Shown: piece by piece, positions 9,581 through 19,536 of the stretch | Position numbering within the stretch: the stretch's first letter is position 1 | How the letters are laid out: every line of letters begins with the position of its first letter | Source: Schizochytrium sp. CCTCC M209059 | Lineage: Eukaryota; Sar; Bigyra; Thraustochytrida; Thraustochytriidae | NCBI GenBank assembly: GCA_000818945.1 | Contig: KN805412.1 | Coordinates: 193,091 to 257,090, forward strand | Reading direction: 5' to 3' | Length of the DNA stretch: 64,000 bases | Made by a program: the position numbers and the translations under genes | The notes under the pieces: generated by a model | Databases searched by the model: none | What the model saw: only the letters and a program-made list of their open reading frames with translations | What the model was told of the DNA's origin: nothing

Positions 9581-10459
9581 ATGGCGCCGCAACGTGAACA
9601 TTTTAGCGCCTACTTGGCCGCAAGCGCCGGTGCAGCGGCGGTAAACTACCCACTTTGGAAAGCGTCAGCGGTGAGCCAGTCGGCCTTTATCCAGCCGCAG
9701 GGTGATGGTTTGGCGGCTCGCTTTCAAGTGTTCAAACAGGCAATTGCGCCGCCGTATCGCGGGATGCCAGCGGTGATTTTTGGCATGACCTGGGCGCGGT
9801 GCGCCATCTTTTTTGGTTCGGACTACTGGCGGCCACGATTACAGCAATGGGGCGCCCCAGATGCGGTGGCCATGATGACGCCGCCACTCGTGTTCTCGTC
9901 CATTGTGCAAATTGTGAACATGCCCATTGTGCGCGCGAGCATCACCATGCAAAACCCCAAAGTTGAGAATGATCCGAACTTTAGGACGACCGTGTCAACG
10001 CTGCGACACCTGGCAGAGACCAAGGGTTTTTTCAAGCTTTGGCACGGTCTTCCTGCGGGGCTGATCAAGAGCGTTCCTAAGTACATTACCTCGGTAGTTG
10101 TCAAGGACTTATGCGAGATGTACTTGCCCAAGGCAAGCACGGAGTCCGAGTTCCTTACCCGTTCATGCATCAAGAGTGTCGTGGCTGGCGTCGCGGGCGC
10201 GGTTTTGACCAATCCGGCTGACATTCTGCGCAACGAGATGTTCAAGACAGACCTCGGACTTCTCGATACGGTTCGGAAGCTCCGAACTGACGAGCTGGCG
10301 CGGAGACCAAATGCGAGCAGTCCCTTTCTTGCCTCGATGGGCTGGGTCACGCGGGGTCTCGGATCTAATCTGGTGGCAGTATCTGTGCCGATTACTCTGA
10401 CCATTTTCCTCACGGATTTTTTCATCCGCATGGAGTCTGGTCCAAACTATGTGCGCTAG
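9581..10459 (+). CDS. Divergent mitochondrial carrier family (SLC25-like) protein
   Basis: A membrane transporter expected in the inner membrane of mitochondria or a related organelle. The 292 residues match carrier size. Three weak carrier repeats are visible: YPLWKAS near residue 23, MPIVRASITMQNP near 110 and NPADILRNEMF near 213. The last is a clear P-x-D-x-x-R signature. GFFKLWHGLPAGLIKSVPKYI is a typical matrix-helix boundary. Repeats one and two lack a full PX[DE]XX[KR] motif, so the substrate cannot be guessed. ATG 9581 gives a normal-length protein. Confidence 0.72.
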   Translation: MAPQREHFSAYLAASAGAAAVNYPLWKASAVSQSAFIQPQGDGLAARFQVFKQAIAPPYRGMPAVIFGMTWARCAIFFGSDYWRPRLQQWGAPDAVAMMTPPLVFSSIVQIVNMPIVRASITMQNPKVENDPNFRTTVSTLRHLAETKGFFKLWHGLPAGLIKSVPKYITSVVVKDLCEMYLPKASTESEFLTRSCIKSVVAGVAGAVLTNPADILRNEMFKTDLGLLDTVRKLRTDELARRPNASSPFLASMGWVTRGLGSNLVAVSVPITLTIFLTDFFIRMESGPNYVR

Positions 10460-11016
10460 TGGACTATATCGTCTCCAACAAAGACAACACAACCACAACA
10501 ACAACAATAATAACGACGTCTGCGGCAAAAGTGATGACGACGACGAGGAGGAGGAGGAGGAGATGTTCAGGCCTAGGACCTGACAATTTGCCCTCTTTTC
10601 GCGCACCCTCCTTATCGACTTTTTCTTTCTTTTTACATGCGTACAACGAGCTCGGAGGCGGGCGGACGAATGGACAAGTGGACAAATGAACGGACAGGCT
10701 TTAGCGTCTATCCAACGAGTCGCGCAATGGTGAGACCAGACTCTGCGCCGAGAATGACGTTCTATTGGCAGCGTTATCCTGGGCCGGCATCGTGAAAATC
10801 AAAATTGAAGATCAAAATCGAATTGCCCTTTCGAACGGAAAATAAGAGAAATTACAAATTGATGCCATCTTTCTCGATAAGACTAGATCCTGGATGGCAC
10901 TTGACAAATCCGCGCGAAGCGTAGACTTGGTGTTATAACTGATGCGTTCTCCACGCAATGATCAACTTGGTAGTATGCTGGATTTACCTCGCCATCAGCA
11001 CGCGATGACTTTTGAC

Positions 11017-11042
<26 letters not shown>

Positions 11043-11047
<5 letters not shown>

Positions 11048-11068
11048 CTGTCTGACTGGCTGTCTGGC

Positions 11069-11121
<53 letters not shown>

Positions 11122-11122
11122 G
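11043..11122. repeat. (CTGT)n microsatellite
   Basis: An interrupted array of CTGT units that becomes uninterrupted from about 11068 and runs directly into GATT repeats. It borders the duplicated gene end. Confidence 0.95.
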
Positions 11123-11213
11123 ATTGATTGATTGATATACTACTGCTGCTGCGCGAAGACATACTTGGTAGGGACAAAGTGCTTCATCGTCGAGCCCGTG
11201 GCCTGGTCAACAT
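11122..11213 (-). repeat. Perfect 92-bp duplicate of the ING-SGF29 gene 3' end
   Basis: Bases 11122-11213 are identical to 11237-11328, an offset of 115 bp. The gene copy carries the last codons (ending FAQQQ), the TAG stop and (GATT)n of the 3' flank. The two copies are separated by GACT/GATT repeats. The perfect match implies a very recent event or active homogenisation. Confidence 0.93.
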
Positions 11214-11254
11214 GCTGACTGACTGACTGATTGATCGATTGATTGATTGATATA

Positions 11255-12283
11255 CTACTGCTGCTGCGCGAAGACATACTTGGTAGGGACAAAGTGCTTC
11301 ATCGTCGAGCCCGTGGCCTGGTCAACATCATCATCGTCAAACTGAACCCCACAAAGGATCGTCCCTGGCGGGTGCGGCATTGCCGAGGGCCCATTGCCCG
11401 ACTCTCGAAACGGGGTGGAGACCAAGGTAGCCTTGTAAAAACAGGTCGTCTTGGGATAGACAGCGAGAACTTTTTTCCCGCGACTGGAAAGGCGTACTTT
11501 GGCCGTATTGAGTGTCTCCTTATCTGCAAGGAGTACCACTTTGGTGACAGGCAAAACATAGCGAGTCTTACTATCGTCTACATCGGCGACAGTGACAAGA
11601 TCCGGATTGGCTTGTGAGAATTCAGAAACCTTGCAGACAATCCAAGTTGCGTCCGCCTCGATGTAGGCCGCGACGAGACGACCAGGCGTGTATGGAGACT
11701 CTTGGATTTCTCCGGAGAGCTGAAGAATGTCTTTGAGATAGTCGATATCGGAGCGAAGTCGCTTGAGGTTCTGCTCTGACATGTCGAAGAGCTGGTCTGA
11801 AATACTGCGTTTCTCCGCAATCTTTTGTTTGAGTGAGGCGCGCATCGTGACGAGTGGTTTGAATTCATCGCTTTCGCGCAGCTTCTTGACGACTTGCGCC
11901 CGACCCTCCGGTGTCGTCTCGTTTGCGCACTGCTCGCGAGCCCTCTCCACGAGGGTACCTTGCAGAGCTGCGAGTCTGTGGACTTCCTTGGTACATTTTT
12001 GATCGAGGTCGCGCATCAAAGTTGTGTATCTGCGGATCTCCACGGGCATGACTTGCAGCATGTCAAGATCTGAGCGAGCAGTAAGCGTGGGAAAATTTCA
12101 GCAATTTATGTGTATATATCGCGCGGGCGAACGAAAGCGGTCGCGTTAGCCAAATTTATGCACGTGATGGTCGTTCAAGAAGGAGCGGGGACCGGTAAAA
12201 TGAGAGGCTTGGGGATACTTACATTCTTCGAGGACGCTGCCCTTGCCATCCTGCCCGTAGGAGTCAGAGCCGTGAGGAGCCAT
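11255..12283 (-). CDS. ING-SGF29 fusion: ING N-terminal domain plus tandem Tudor histone reader
   Basis: A chromatin reader joining parts of two protein families. Exon 1 is 12283-12223 and exon 2 is 12069-11255, giving 291 residues. Splicing (GTAAGT donor, GCTCAG acceptor) restores a continuous ING-type N-terminus, LEEYLDMLQVMPVEIRRY then LMRDLDQKC, at about residues 18-50. A coiled coil follows. From about residue 141 the protein is SGF29: TPGRLVAAY, then VLAVYPKTTCFY, then GVQFDDDD and FVPTKYVFA. This is the double Tudor that binds H3K4me3 in SAGA. No PHD finger is present. It is about the size of SGF29 (roughly 290 residues). It may be an SGF29 ortholog whose N-terminus resembles ING, or a true fusion. 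Confidence 0.85.
12070..12222 (-). other. Intron (153 bp) of the ING-SGF29 gene
   Basis: The donor is GTAAGTAT and the acceptor TTACTGCTCGCTCAG, on the minus strand. The split codon T/AT encodes Tyr in EEYLDML, which is conserved in ING proteins. That homology supports the junction. Confidence 0.88.
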
Positions 12284-13854
12284 GGTTTTCTCTGCAAAGG
12301 TTGCCTGTCCACGTCGCCCCTCGGTGCGACCTGCGCACAGCCCGGCGCGCGTGAGGCGTGCGTGCGCGCGCGTGCGTTCGTTCGTTCGTTCGTTCGTTCG
12401 TTAACAATCTATACGAGAAAAAAAAAAAAAAGGGCCTTCAGGAAACGGTTTCATGTATCGTTACGGCCGTTGCATTTCAATGACGGTTATCATCTCCATC
12501 TGTTGTAGGCTAGCATTACATGTCGATGCCAATCGAGTAATCCATTCTTTGCAACAGCAGCAGCTCTCCTCTGTCTGGTTGATGACCTAATTTGAAAGTA
12601 CACTCGCATGGTAGGCCAAGAGCGCGATGCCTCGTGCTGTCATGATATATTTCACGCACGTGTTGATTGCTAAGCAATCGCTTCATTGGGCCGGGCCAAC
12701 CACTCGATACATCTCGGTCTTCCTGCACTCACGGCATGCATGGGCAATCAGCCTCAGCACAGCGCGGTTCGAACGATGGTGTGAGTCGGCGCGCGAGCGC
12801 GTGTGCGCGAAGAGCGTCCGACTATGCCAGACACTTTTCCCTTTCTTTTTCGGGTCCCTGGACCCGTCAGTGTCGGCGATCGCGAATGCTTTTGACGAGC
12901 GCTCTCAGCCCAGCCCGCAGCTTTTTTCCCTTGTATACTATGGAAAGTAGGCCGCACGTCACCAGGACTGGACTACTTACTTCTCAGCCCTCGCCCTGGC
13001 CGCCCGACCTTCCGCCGCGCGGTCCGGTCTGCCTGGTCCTCGCGCGTCCATGTCTGCGCGCAGCAGCAGCGGCAGCGGCGGGGGGGGGGGCGCGCCGCGT
13101 GCGCTCGGTTCTCGAGCGCCAGCGCCTGCGAGGGCCCGGGGCGGTGACATCCCGGAAGCATGGCGCCGCCGCCTTCGACGCGCCCGCGCACTAGACGCAC
13201 GGGCCTGCCTCTTCGACGCCGCGAAGCCGGGACCACCGCACCGTGACGCCAGCTTGCCTCGCCCCCGCCGCCGGTCGACGCGCAAGAGCCTCTCCGTCTT
13301 CAGCCACCTCCGTCTCCAGCGCGAGGGGGGCGGGGCGGTCGTGCAGATAGATCAGGGTCAAGGCTGCACGCGCTGCTACTGCTGCACGCGCCGCACAACC
13401 AGCAGCAGCGCAGTCGACAAGCAAGCTCCCTGACAGCACGAGTCCTCGTCAAGGGCACGGAGTGCGAGGCTGGCACGGTGCGGCTGGGTGCGTCAATCTC
13501 CAGCAGCTCTGCTTGCACCGCGCCTCTTCCGAGTCCTCCACGGCTGGGTTGTTGCCGCTCCCGGTCTCAAGAAGTTGCTCTCCACAACAGCAGTCAGATA
13601 GATGGATGTAGAGTCAATCTACCGAATGCTACTTCTGAGCCTTTTGCGAGGCGAGGCGAGGCGAGACGAGTGGACTCGCGACCAGGACCAGCCGCCAAGC
13701 CCGAGACGGACGAGGCCGCGCGCTGCGCCAGAGAGAGCTGGCCGCAACGCAGGCAGGCGGGCGCCGAGGCGGGCTGCCGAGCGCGAGCTGTGCGCGGGCG
13801 CGGGTGAGAGGCGCTCTCAGTCTGAGGAGAAGGGAAAAGGGATAAAGAATGGCA

Positions 13855-13894
<40 letters not shown>

Positions 13895-14199
13895 CTAAGA
13901 AGAAGTCGGCCGCCTTTCATTAAGAAAGAGGAAGGAGAGAGGCCCGAAGCAAGGGCGCAGCAGAACCAGTTTGCCAGGCCGAGGGGAAGGACTCGCCGAG
14001 CGCGCGCGCGGGCGCAGCAGGCCAGACCGCGACGCGCGTGCGCCGCGGAGCCGCGCAGGAGCTCTCTGGAGAGCGCGCCCGCCCTCTCGCGCAGACAGGC
14101 ACGCTGGCTCGCGCGCTCGTGCGGCGCGGCGAGGCGCTCTCGGGCCGCGGGAGAGACAGCAGTCCAGAGAGATAGGAGATAGCTAGTACACGCGCCGCC
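12284..14199. promoter_or_regulatory. Long divergent intergenic interval
   Basis: About 1.9 kb lies between two divergent starts. It holds (GTTC)n at about 12376-12402, a poly-G run near 13081, GGCGA pentamers at 13647-13668 and (CTTG)n at 13856-13894. The GC-rich open frames across 13.0-14.2 kb are low-complexity Arg/Ala/Ser strings in several frames at once and look non-coding. No RNA gene was recognised. Confidence 0.5.
13856..13894. repeat. (CTTG)n microsatellite
   Basis: About nine uninterrupted CTTG units about 300 bp upstream of the PH-domain gene. A similar but shorter array lies at about 44957-44977. Confidence 0.95.
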
Positions 14200-16593
14200 A
14201 TGTTGGCGTCGGTGCTGGAGACAGCGGCCAAGCGCATGTCGGTGCGCATGAGCCGCGCGGAGCCGGCGGCGGCGCCCAACCGGAACAGCTCGAGGTCCGG
14301 CGCCACGGCGGCGACCGCGTCCACCTCGTTTGCGAGCGTAGACATCGCCTCGTCGCCGCTGGGCGTGCTCATGGCCGGCGGGAGGTCGGTGCGCATGGAG
14401 GGCGTACTTAAAGTGCGAGTTGACCGGCGCAAGGGGCGGTCGCCCTTTGCGTGGAAAGCGCGCTTCGTGGTGCTCGAGGAGGGAAGGCTGCGCATTACGC
14501 GAAGCGAGGACGATGACGACGCTTACCTGAACTCCTTTTCTCGCACAAGCACGAGCTCGAACGTATCGACCGGGGCCGGCTCCCTCGGAGATAACAAGTT
14601 CGCGCTCTCCTCCCTGGTAGACATCCGCTTTGCGAAACGAGGCAGCCGCGAATTCGACCTCGTCGGACCTCAAAACCAGCATCTCCGTCTGCGCGCCAAG
14701 AATGGTGAGGAGGCCGAAGCCTGGTTGCAGCACATTCTGCAAGAAATGCGAAACCAGGCGCAGCTCCATCTCAAGTGCGCAGAGCTCATGCTCAAGCAGA
14801 ACCAGGCACACAACGCGGAGGCTGTGCTTCGTCAAGCTCTCTTTATGATGGAGCTATCGATGGGGCCTGTGCACAAGGGCGTTGCGGACGCCCTCGAAGC
14901 ACTTGCCAACTTTATGGCCTCTCAAGGTGACGAAGATGCCGCCGCTGGCTTCGAGGAACGCGCCGAAGATATTCGCGAGACACTGGCCAATGGCCGAACG
15001 ACTATGAAGCACTTTAGCGGCGATAACGCTGGTCTCAAGGAGCTGCGCATGTGGCTCGAGCTCCAGAACCGTGCCGAGGACGGCGCTGACGCCATGGAGC
15101 GTGCTCTTGAAATGCAGCGTCGCGAGGCAGAACTCATCAACGTCATGTCTGACCAGCACGCGACGCGAGTCCAGGAGCTGCAAAACAAGGCTGTCGCCGC
15201 AGAACGCCGGGCTCGCGCCGCCGAAAAAGAGCTTGCCCTCTTGCGTGTCGCCAAGCGGAATCGTTCAAGCATGTCCGAGTACGGCGCTTCAGCGGCAGCG
15301 CCAGCGGCAGCGCCAGCGCCAGCGCCAGCGGCACCTGCGACGCCCGCGGCAGAGGACAAGTCGAATCTTCGTAAGTCCGTAGGTCGCATCATTCGTCGTT
15401 TGAGTATCTCGCGCAAGCGGAGTGCGAGCAGGTCCATGACGAAACAGCTGCACCAGGGCACGGGTTTGACGAGCATGGCATCAGCCGGCGCAAGTGCTGA
15501 AGGCGAGTTCAACGAGAACCGCGCGCATCCCGAGGATGAGCTCGAGGCCAACCGTGGTCTTGCGTTAGCTGCCGCATATTGCCCAGGCATCGATGATGAC
15601 GATGGTGAGGAGGTCGAGGATGATTTCATTCAAGATGAAGAAGACGAAGATGACGAAGAAGACGAAGATGATGCCTTTGATGCTGACACGGAGGAGGAGG
15701 ACGAGATTGTTGAACTGGCCTCGAATCCCTGGGACGAGGAGCCCGACGAGAGCGAGGTCCGAGCGCTTGCAGAGTCTTTTGCCTTGCAAGACCTCGAGGG
15801 TCTTGAAGCGAAGGAGCAGGAACTTGTTGAGCTGCAACGTGCGAGTGAGGAGGCCAAAGAGGCGTCCGAGCTGGAAATGCGCCGTCGCATGCGTTCTCTT
15901 AAGGCCAAAAAGGCTCAACGGCGGCGCAGCCATGGTGTCACGGGCATGCAAGTGACCCTGCAGCGATCCATGACGCGACACAATGACACGGGCGCTTGCT
16001 ATCTGTGTCACGATCCAACGTCTTCCGGAGGCGTGCTTTTTGCGAAGTGGAGTCGTGAGCCCGTGGAGGGTTCGATCGGGCGCTTTTACGCTGGCAAGGG
16101 CGTCAACGTAGCGAACTTCAAGTACTCACTTAACCATGGGCGCCAAGACCTTGCGGGTGGCTTTTCCAAGTCTGGGGGCGTATCCCGATATCATGAGGGC
16201 ATCATTGCCTTTCTCAAGCTCGCTTTTGACCATAGCAGTGTGCAGGTGTCCGTGATCGGAGGACCACTTGCGGTGCGAGTTTACCTGTTGCGCGACGAGT
16301 TTGTCTTTAACATTTCTCCTGGAGCTGTCTTCTCGCTGCTCGGCGTGGAGGGCATTGCGGTTGTGAACGAGGCGAATGAAGTCTTTTCGGGCATTGCCAA
16401 GCTGCCGCTTGAGCAATTCTGCGTCATGGGCGCGCAAAACGGCCACTCCATTTCCCTACGCTCCCGTAGATCGCAGGGTTCGCATCGTAGCGCCTTTTCT
16501 CGCGCGTCGTCGGCGTCCTCCTCGTCGTCTTCCTTTTCTTCTTCTTCGCTGCGTGCCAGTGAGGAAGCGGACGTTGAGGATAATTCATGTTGA
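14200..16593 (+). CDS. PH-domain protein with TPR-like segment and unknown C-terminal domain
   Basis: The 797-residue protein starts at an ATG in a strong context (GCCGCCATG). A PH domain spans about residues 69-187: VLKVRVDRRKG..FAWKARFVVLEEG.L opens it, LVDIRFA lies in the middle and EEAEAWLQHIL is the closing helix with its Trp. A kinesin-light-chain-like TPR stretch follows (about 190-265, AEAVLRQALFMMELSMG), then a coiled coil (300-350), an Ala/Pro hexarepeat and a Glu/Asp-rich tract (465-510). The C-terminal third contains CYLCHD and an ordered, hydrophobic region (about 590-750) I do not recognise. It ends in Ser-rich sequence. A membrane-phosphoinositide-binding adaptor is the likely role. 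Confidence 0.8.
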   Translation: MLASVLETAAKRMSVRMSRAEPAAAPNRNSSRSGATAATASTSFASVDIASSPLGVLMAGGRSVRMEGVLKVRVDRRKGRSPFAWKARFVVLEEGRLRITRSEDDDDAYLNSFSRTSTSSNVSTGAGSLGDNKFALSSLVDIRFAKRGSREFDLVGPQNQHLRLRAKNGEEAEAWLQHILQEMRNQAQLHLKCAELMLKQNQAHNAEAVLRQALFMMELSMGPVHKGVADALEALANFMASQGDEDAAAGFEERAEDIRETLANGRTTMKHFSGDNAGLKELRMWLELQNRAEDGADAMERALEMQRREAELINVMSDQHATRVQELQNKAVAAERRARAAEKELALLRVAKRNRSSMSEYGASAAAPAAAPAPAPAAPATPAAEDKSNLRKSVGRIIRRLSISRKRSASRSMTKQLHQGTGLTSMASAGASAEGEFNENRAHPEDELEANRGLALAAAYCPGIDDDDGEEVEDDFIQDEEDEDDEEDEDDAFDADTEEEDEIVELASNPWDEEPDESEVRALAESFALQDLEGLEAKEQELVELQRASEEAKEASELEMRRRMRSLKAKKAQRRRSHGVTGMQVTLQRSMTRHNDTGACYLCHDPTSSGGVLFAKWSREPVEGSIGRFYAGKGVNVANFKYSLNHGRQDLAGGFSKSGGVSRYHEGIIAFLKLAFDHSSVQVSVIGGPLAVRVYLLRDEFVFNISPGAVFSLLGVEGIAVVNEANEVFSGIAKLPLEQFCVMGAQNGHSISLRSRRSQGSHRSAFSRASSASSSSSSFSSSSLRASEEADVEDNSC

Positions 16594-17133
16594 AGAAAAT
16601 GTTGAACTAATTTTGTTTCGTTTGTAGCTCCTCGACTTTGTTCAAACTCTCTTCGTGAAGAAGGCCCGCACAAACGTTCGTTCAAAGAGTGCGGTCGTTC
16701 TATTTTTAGATTTTGTGAACTAGTTGCGCTCAAGTGTGCATCTGCTCAAAGATTAGACTGCTTTGTTTATGTGGACACTATTTTTTGTTCATGTGGGACT
16801 ACTTTGATTGCCCACATGAGACTGGATTGCTCAAGTAAGACTCTTTGCCTCGATGAGACTGCTATCCACCAATTAGAAGATAAATAGCGCAACGACGAAC
16901 TGAAAGCACGCAAATATATCTTACGAGCTTTGCGCGCTTGCGCTCGAGAGTCGCTCGGCGCGATAAGAATAGCTGGCTCAAACATCACACGAAAACACGG
17001 GGAAAAAAATCACATCAATGGTCAGACGATAGCACATCAAGAAATAGAAAAGCAATTGACAAACACACACAAACGCTAGTGGGCCTCAAGAAAGTATACA
17101 GGGAGTCAATCATTCAGATTCGTCGTGTGCATG
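16594..17133. other. Convergent spacer with a short hairpin
   Basis: AT-richer 3'-3' spacer. An inverted repeat, CATGTGGG at 16790-16797 and CCCACATG at 16811-16818, could form an 8-bp stem with a 13-base loop in the 3' UTR of the PH gene. No gene is visible. Confidence 0.45.
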
Positions 17134-17904
17134 TCAGTTCGCTGCCAATAATGAGGCAAGCACTCCAGATGCTACAGCTTGTGCTTGCACCATCGGGTCA
17201 GTGGGCCAAAGTCCATGCGCAGGAATGTTGGCATGAACTCCCATGGCAAAGACATGAGGCGTAGCCTTTACACGAAATGAACCAGGTTCGACCTCGAGCC
17301 CGCGTTGGTTGCTTTGGTGCCATTCTGCCGGAAAGGAGTCGGCTCCGAGCGTTGCATCTGCCTTGATGGCCTCCATTTCGAGGGCGCCGAAATAAGAGCA
17401 TAATGATGTGCAGAGTGTCTGCATTGTTGATGCGGGGTACGCGCGAGAGGAGGGACATATCGGCGTCGTGGACGCGCACACGAGTGCGTCAAAGTCAACG
17501 GTACGGCCTGACGAGAGGACGAGGCCGTCGCAATAAACAGAAGCGACTTGGCCAACGAGAACGGTGTCTGGTGCGGCATCGCCAGCCCAGAGAAGACGCC
17601 ACAGCCAAGGCGTCTGCGGCGCCTCGTTGACTAGAACAACCTTTACAAGCGCCTTTTGCGCCTGATTTGCATGGAGAAGCTCAAGACGTGCACGCAGCTC
17701 ACGTACGACCTCGAAGCCGGCGTCTCCGTCGCATACGACGACGACTTCGTGCGCGGCGAGCTGACGCGCATCGCGGCGGGCCCTCTTCCGGCGGGACGCC
17801 CTGCTCCGTAGGCGCACCAACACCACGGAGACGGCTAGTGCCGACGCCACGGCCGTCGCGAGAGCCACAGAGGCGGCGGAGCTCGAGCTGGTCTTGCTCT
17901 TCAT
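17134..17904 (-). CDS. Reduced AIFM2/FSP1-like flavoprotein, possibly decaying
   Basis: The ATG at 17904 gives 256 residues: an N-terminal membrane helix with a basic flank, then a sequence resembling the first Rossmann strand and the end of an FAD/NAD(P) oxidoreductase. HEVVVVCDGDAGFEVVREL stands where VIVGGGxGG is expected, so the dinucleotide-binding glycines are lost. DFDALVCAS and TPHVFAMGVHAN resemble the FDxLVxATG and PNVFAIGDxA elements. The middle, with the NAD-binding fold, is essentially absent. Full-length FSP1-like proteins have about 370 residues. This is a divergent non-catalytic protein, or a gene with an internal deletion. The upstream TTG-initiated extension is not used. Confidence 0.5.
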   Translation of the reverse strand: MKSKTSSSSAASVALATAVASALAVSVVLVRLRSRASRRKRARRDARQLAAHEVVVVCDGDAGFEVVRELRARLELLHANQAQKALVKVVLVNEAPQTPWLWRLLWAGDAAPDTVLVGQVASVYCDGLVLSSGRTVDFDALVCASTTPICPSSRAYPASTMQTLCTSLCSYFGALEMEAIKADATLGADSFPAEWHQSNQRGLEVEPGSFRVKATPHVFAMGVHANIPAHGLWPTDPMVQAQAVASGVLASLLAAN

Positions 17905-18490
17905 TGCTCGTTCGCTCAAGCCTGGCCTGGCCTGGCCTCGCCGGGCCTCGCGGGGCCTCGCTTGACCTTTTTCTCCGCAGCTAGCTTCAAGATCTGGCTG
18001 CCTGTTTGGGGTTTGGGGTTTATTTTGCAGCTGCAGCTGCAGCTGGCCGGGCGACGTGCTGTCACGGTTTGCGGCCAACTTAAAAGCCTGCCTTGCGTGC
18101 AACGCGGTCGTGGTCTAAGGCTTCTTTCTGCGCCTCGGGCACTTTTGTTGCCAACTTGGAGTGGCCTCTGCCACGCCACAGCCAGCCTTGATTGGCAATT
18201 TGCTGGGTGCTCGAGTCGCCGTGGAGGCCGAGACCCTTGGGGGAGGTGAAGAAGTCTACCTCGCAAACGCAGCGCAGCGTCTCGAGTCGGTGCTGGGCGA
18301 GCTTCACTTTGATGATATCCTCGTCATTTCGCTCTTGGGACGTGGGTAGATGAACGATTTTATTACGACCGTGAACCTGCGCTTCACCACAGCCTACACA
18401 TCCTAGCGAGCCAGCCAGCTGATCGATCGATCCTATACCCACCACTGGCTGGTGACGTGGTTGACTTTCTGTCGTCATGGCTCGTAGGTA

Positions 18491-18498
18491 TAGGCCTA
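18491..18498. promoter_or_regulatory. TAGGCCTA palindrome
   Basis: An 8-bp perfect palindrome in the divergent interval upstream of the H15-SWIB gene. It is one of four copies found, all in divergent intervals. Confidence 0.4.
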
Positions 18499-18777
18499 GT
18501 ACGTAGTTGCTTTATACGTGGCGATTGCAGCTTCCTCCGCGTCTGTCTTCGTTCAAGTCAAGCACGATCGGGAATCGTGAGACGGCTTCTCGGCGGCTTT
18601 ATAGTGACTTGTATTTCCTAGCTAGCTTACTGTGAGGAATTGACCGGTCGGTCGTCCACGATGGCGCAGGTGTTGTGTACTGCGCACATGCGCACGCGTA
18701 CCCCTATGTGCGAAATCGCACTCTCCGCGCCTCTCCACCCCCCCTCACACCCCCCCCCCCCCCCCCTCTTCCCCCCC

Positions 18778-19151
18778 NNNNNNNNNNNNNNNNNNNNNNN
18801 NNNNNNNNNNNNNNNNNNNNNNNNNNNNNNNNNNNNNNNNNNNNNNNNNNNNNNNNNNNNNNNNNNNNNNNNNNNNNNNNNNNNNNNNNNNNNNNNNNNN
18901 NNNNNNNNNNNNNNNNNNNNNNNNNNNNNNNNNNNNNNNNNNNNNNNNNNNNNNNNNNNNNNNNNNNNNNNNNNNNNNNNNNNNNNNNNNNNNNNNNNNN
19001 NNNNNNNNNNNNNNNNNNNNNNNNNNNNNNNNNNNNNNNNNNNNNNNNNNNNNNNNNNNNNNNNNNNNNNNNNNNNNNNNNNNNNNNNNNNNNNNNNNNN
19101 NNNNNNNNNNNNNNNNNNNNNNNNNNNNNNNNNNNNNNNNNNNNNNNNNNN
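18778..19151. other. Assembly gap (374 N)
   Basis: Bases 18778-19151 are N. The left edge is poly-C and the right edge is a GAGGC array, so the gap is probably an unresolved repeat. Its true length is unknown. Confidence 0.99.
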
Positions 19152-19300
19152 GAGGCGAGGCGAGGCGAGGCGAGGCGGCAAGGCGTGCGGCAAAGAGCGT
19201 CTACGCCACGGAGAGGGGCCAGCAGAGCGCCGAGGAGCGGAGCGGAGGCGAGCAGAGCAGAGCAGAGCAGAGCAGAGCAGAGCAGAGCAGAGCAGAGCAG
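19152..19300. repeat. GAGGC and AGAGC pentanucleotide arrays
   Basis: GAGGC repeats run from 19152 to about 19176. A tract of AGAGC units fills about 19249-19300. Both lie in the 5' leader or promoter of the H15-SWIB gene and flank the gap. Confidence 0.93.
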
Positions 19301-19496
19301 GCGAGGAGGGACGCGCGCGGTTGGGACGAGAGAGCGAAGGCGGCCGGGCAGAGGCTAGGGGCCAGCTAGGGCTGCGCGTAGGAGGGGGCGTGGCAAAAAT
19401 CTGAAGGCGGCCAAGCAGGGCGAAGCGAGGCGAGACCGGGCGGCGCAGACGAGAGGCAGGCAGAAGCCAACGTAGCGGCGCGCAGCCAGAGCGCAG

Positions 19497-19536
19497 CGCC
19501 GAGGAGCGCAGCGCCGAGGAGCGCAGCGCCGAGGGG
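19497..19536. repeat. 15-bp tandem repeat
   Basis: GAGCGCAGCGCCGAG is repeated head-to-tail nearly three times about 100 bp upstream of the H15-SWIB ATG. Confidence 0.9.

Larger units (their letters stand above)
10460..11254. other. Convergent spacer with tetranucleotide repeats and a duplicated gene end
   Basis: This holds GAG/ACA triplet tracts just after the carrier stop, a (TGTC)n array and a perfect copy of the end of the ING-SGF29 gene, both listed separately. No gene is visible. Confidence 0.6.

Noticed and set aside
9009..9644. 211-codon plus-strand frame before the carrier gene
   Set aside because: Made largely of a CAC-triplet tract (runs of Thr/Ala) and overlaps the carrier start in another frame. 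No family resemblance.
13594..14835. Long minus-strand frame (413 codons) overlapping the PH gene start
   Set aside because: It runs antisense to the PH-domain coding region and through a (CTTG)n array, and its sequence is low-complexity. It is a shadow of a GC-rich coding strand.
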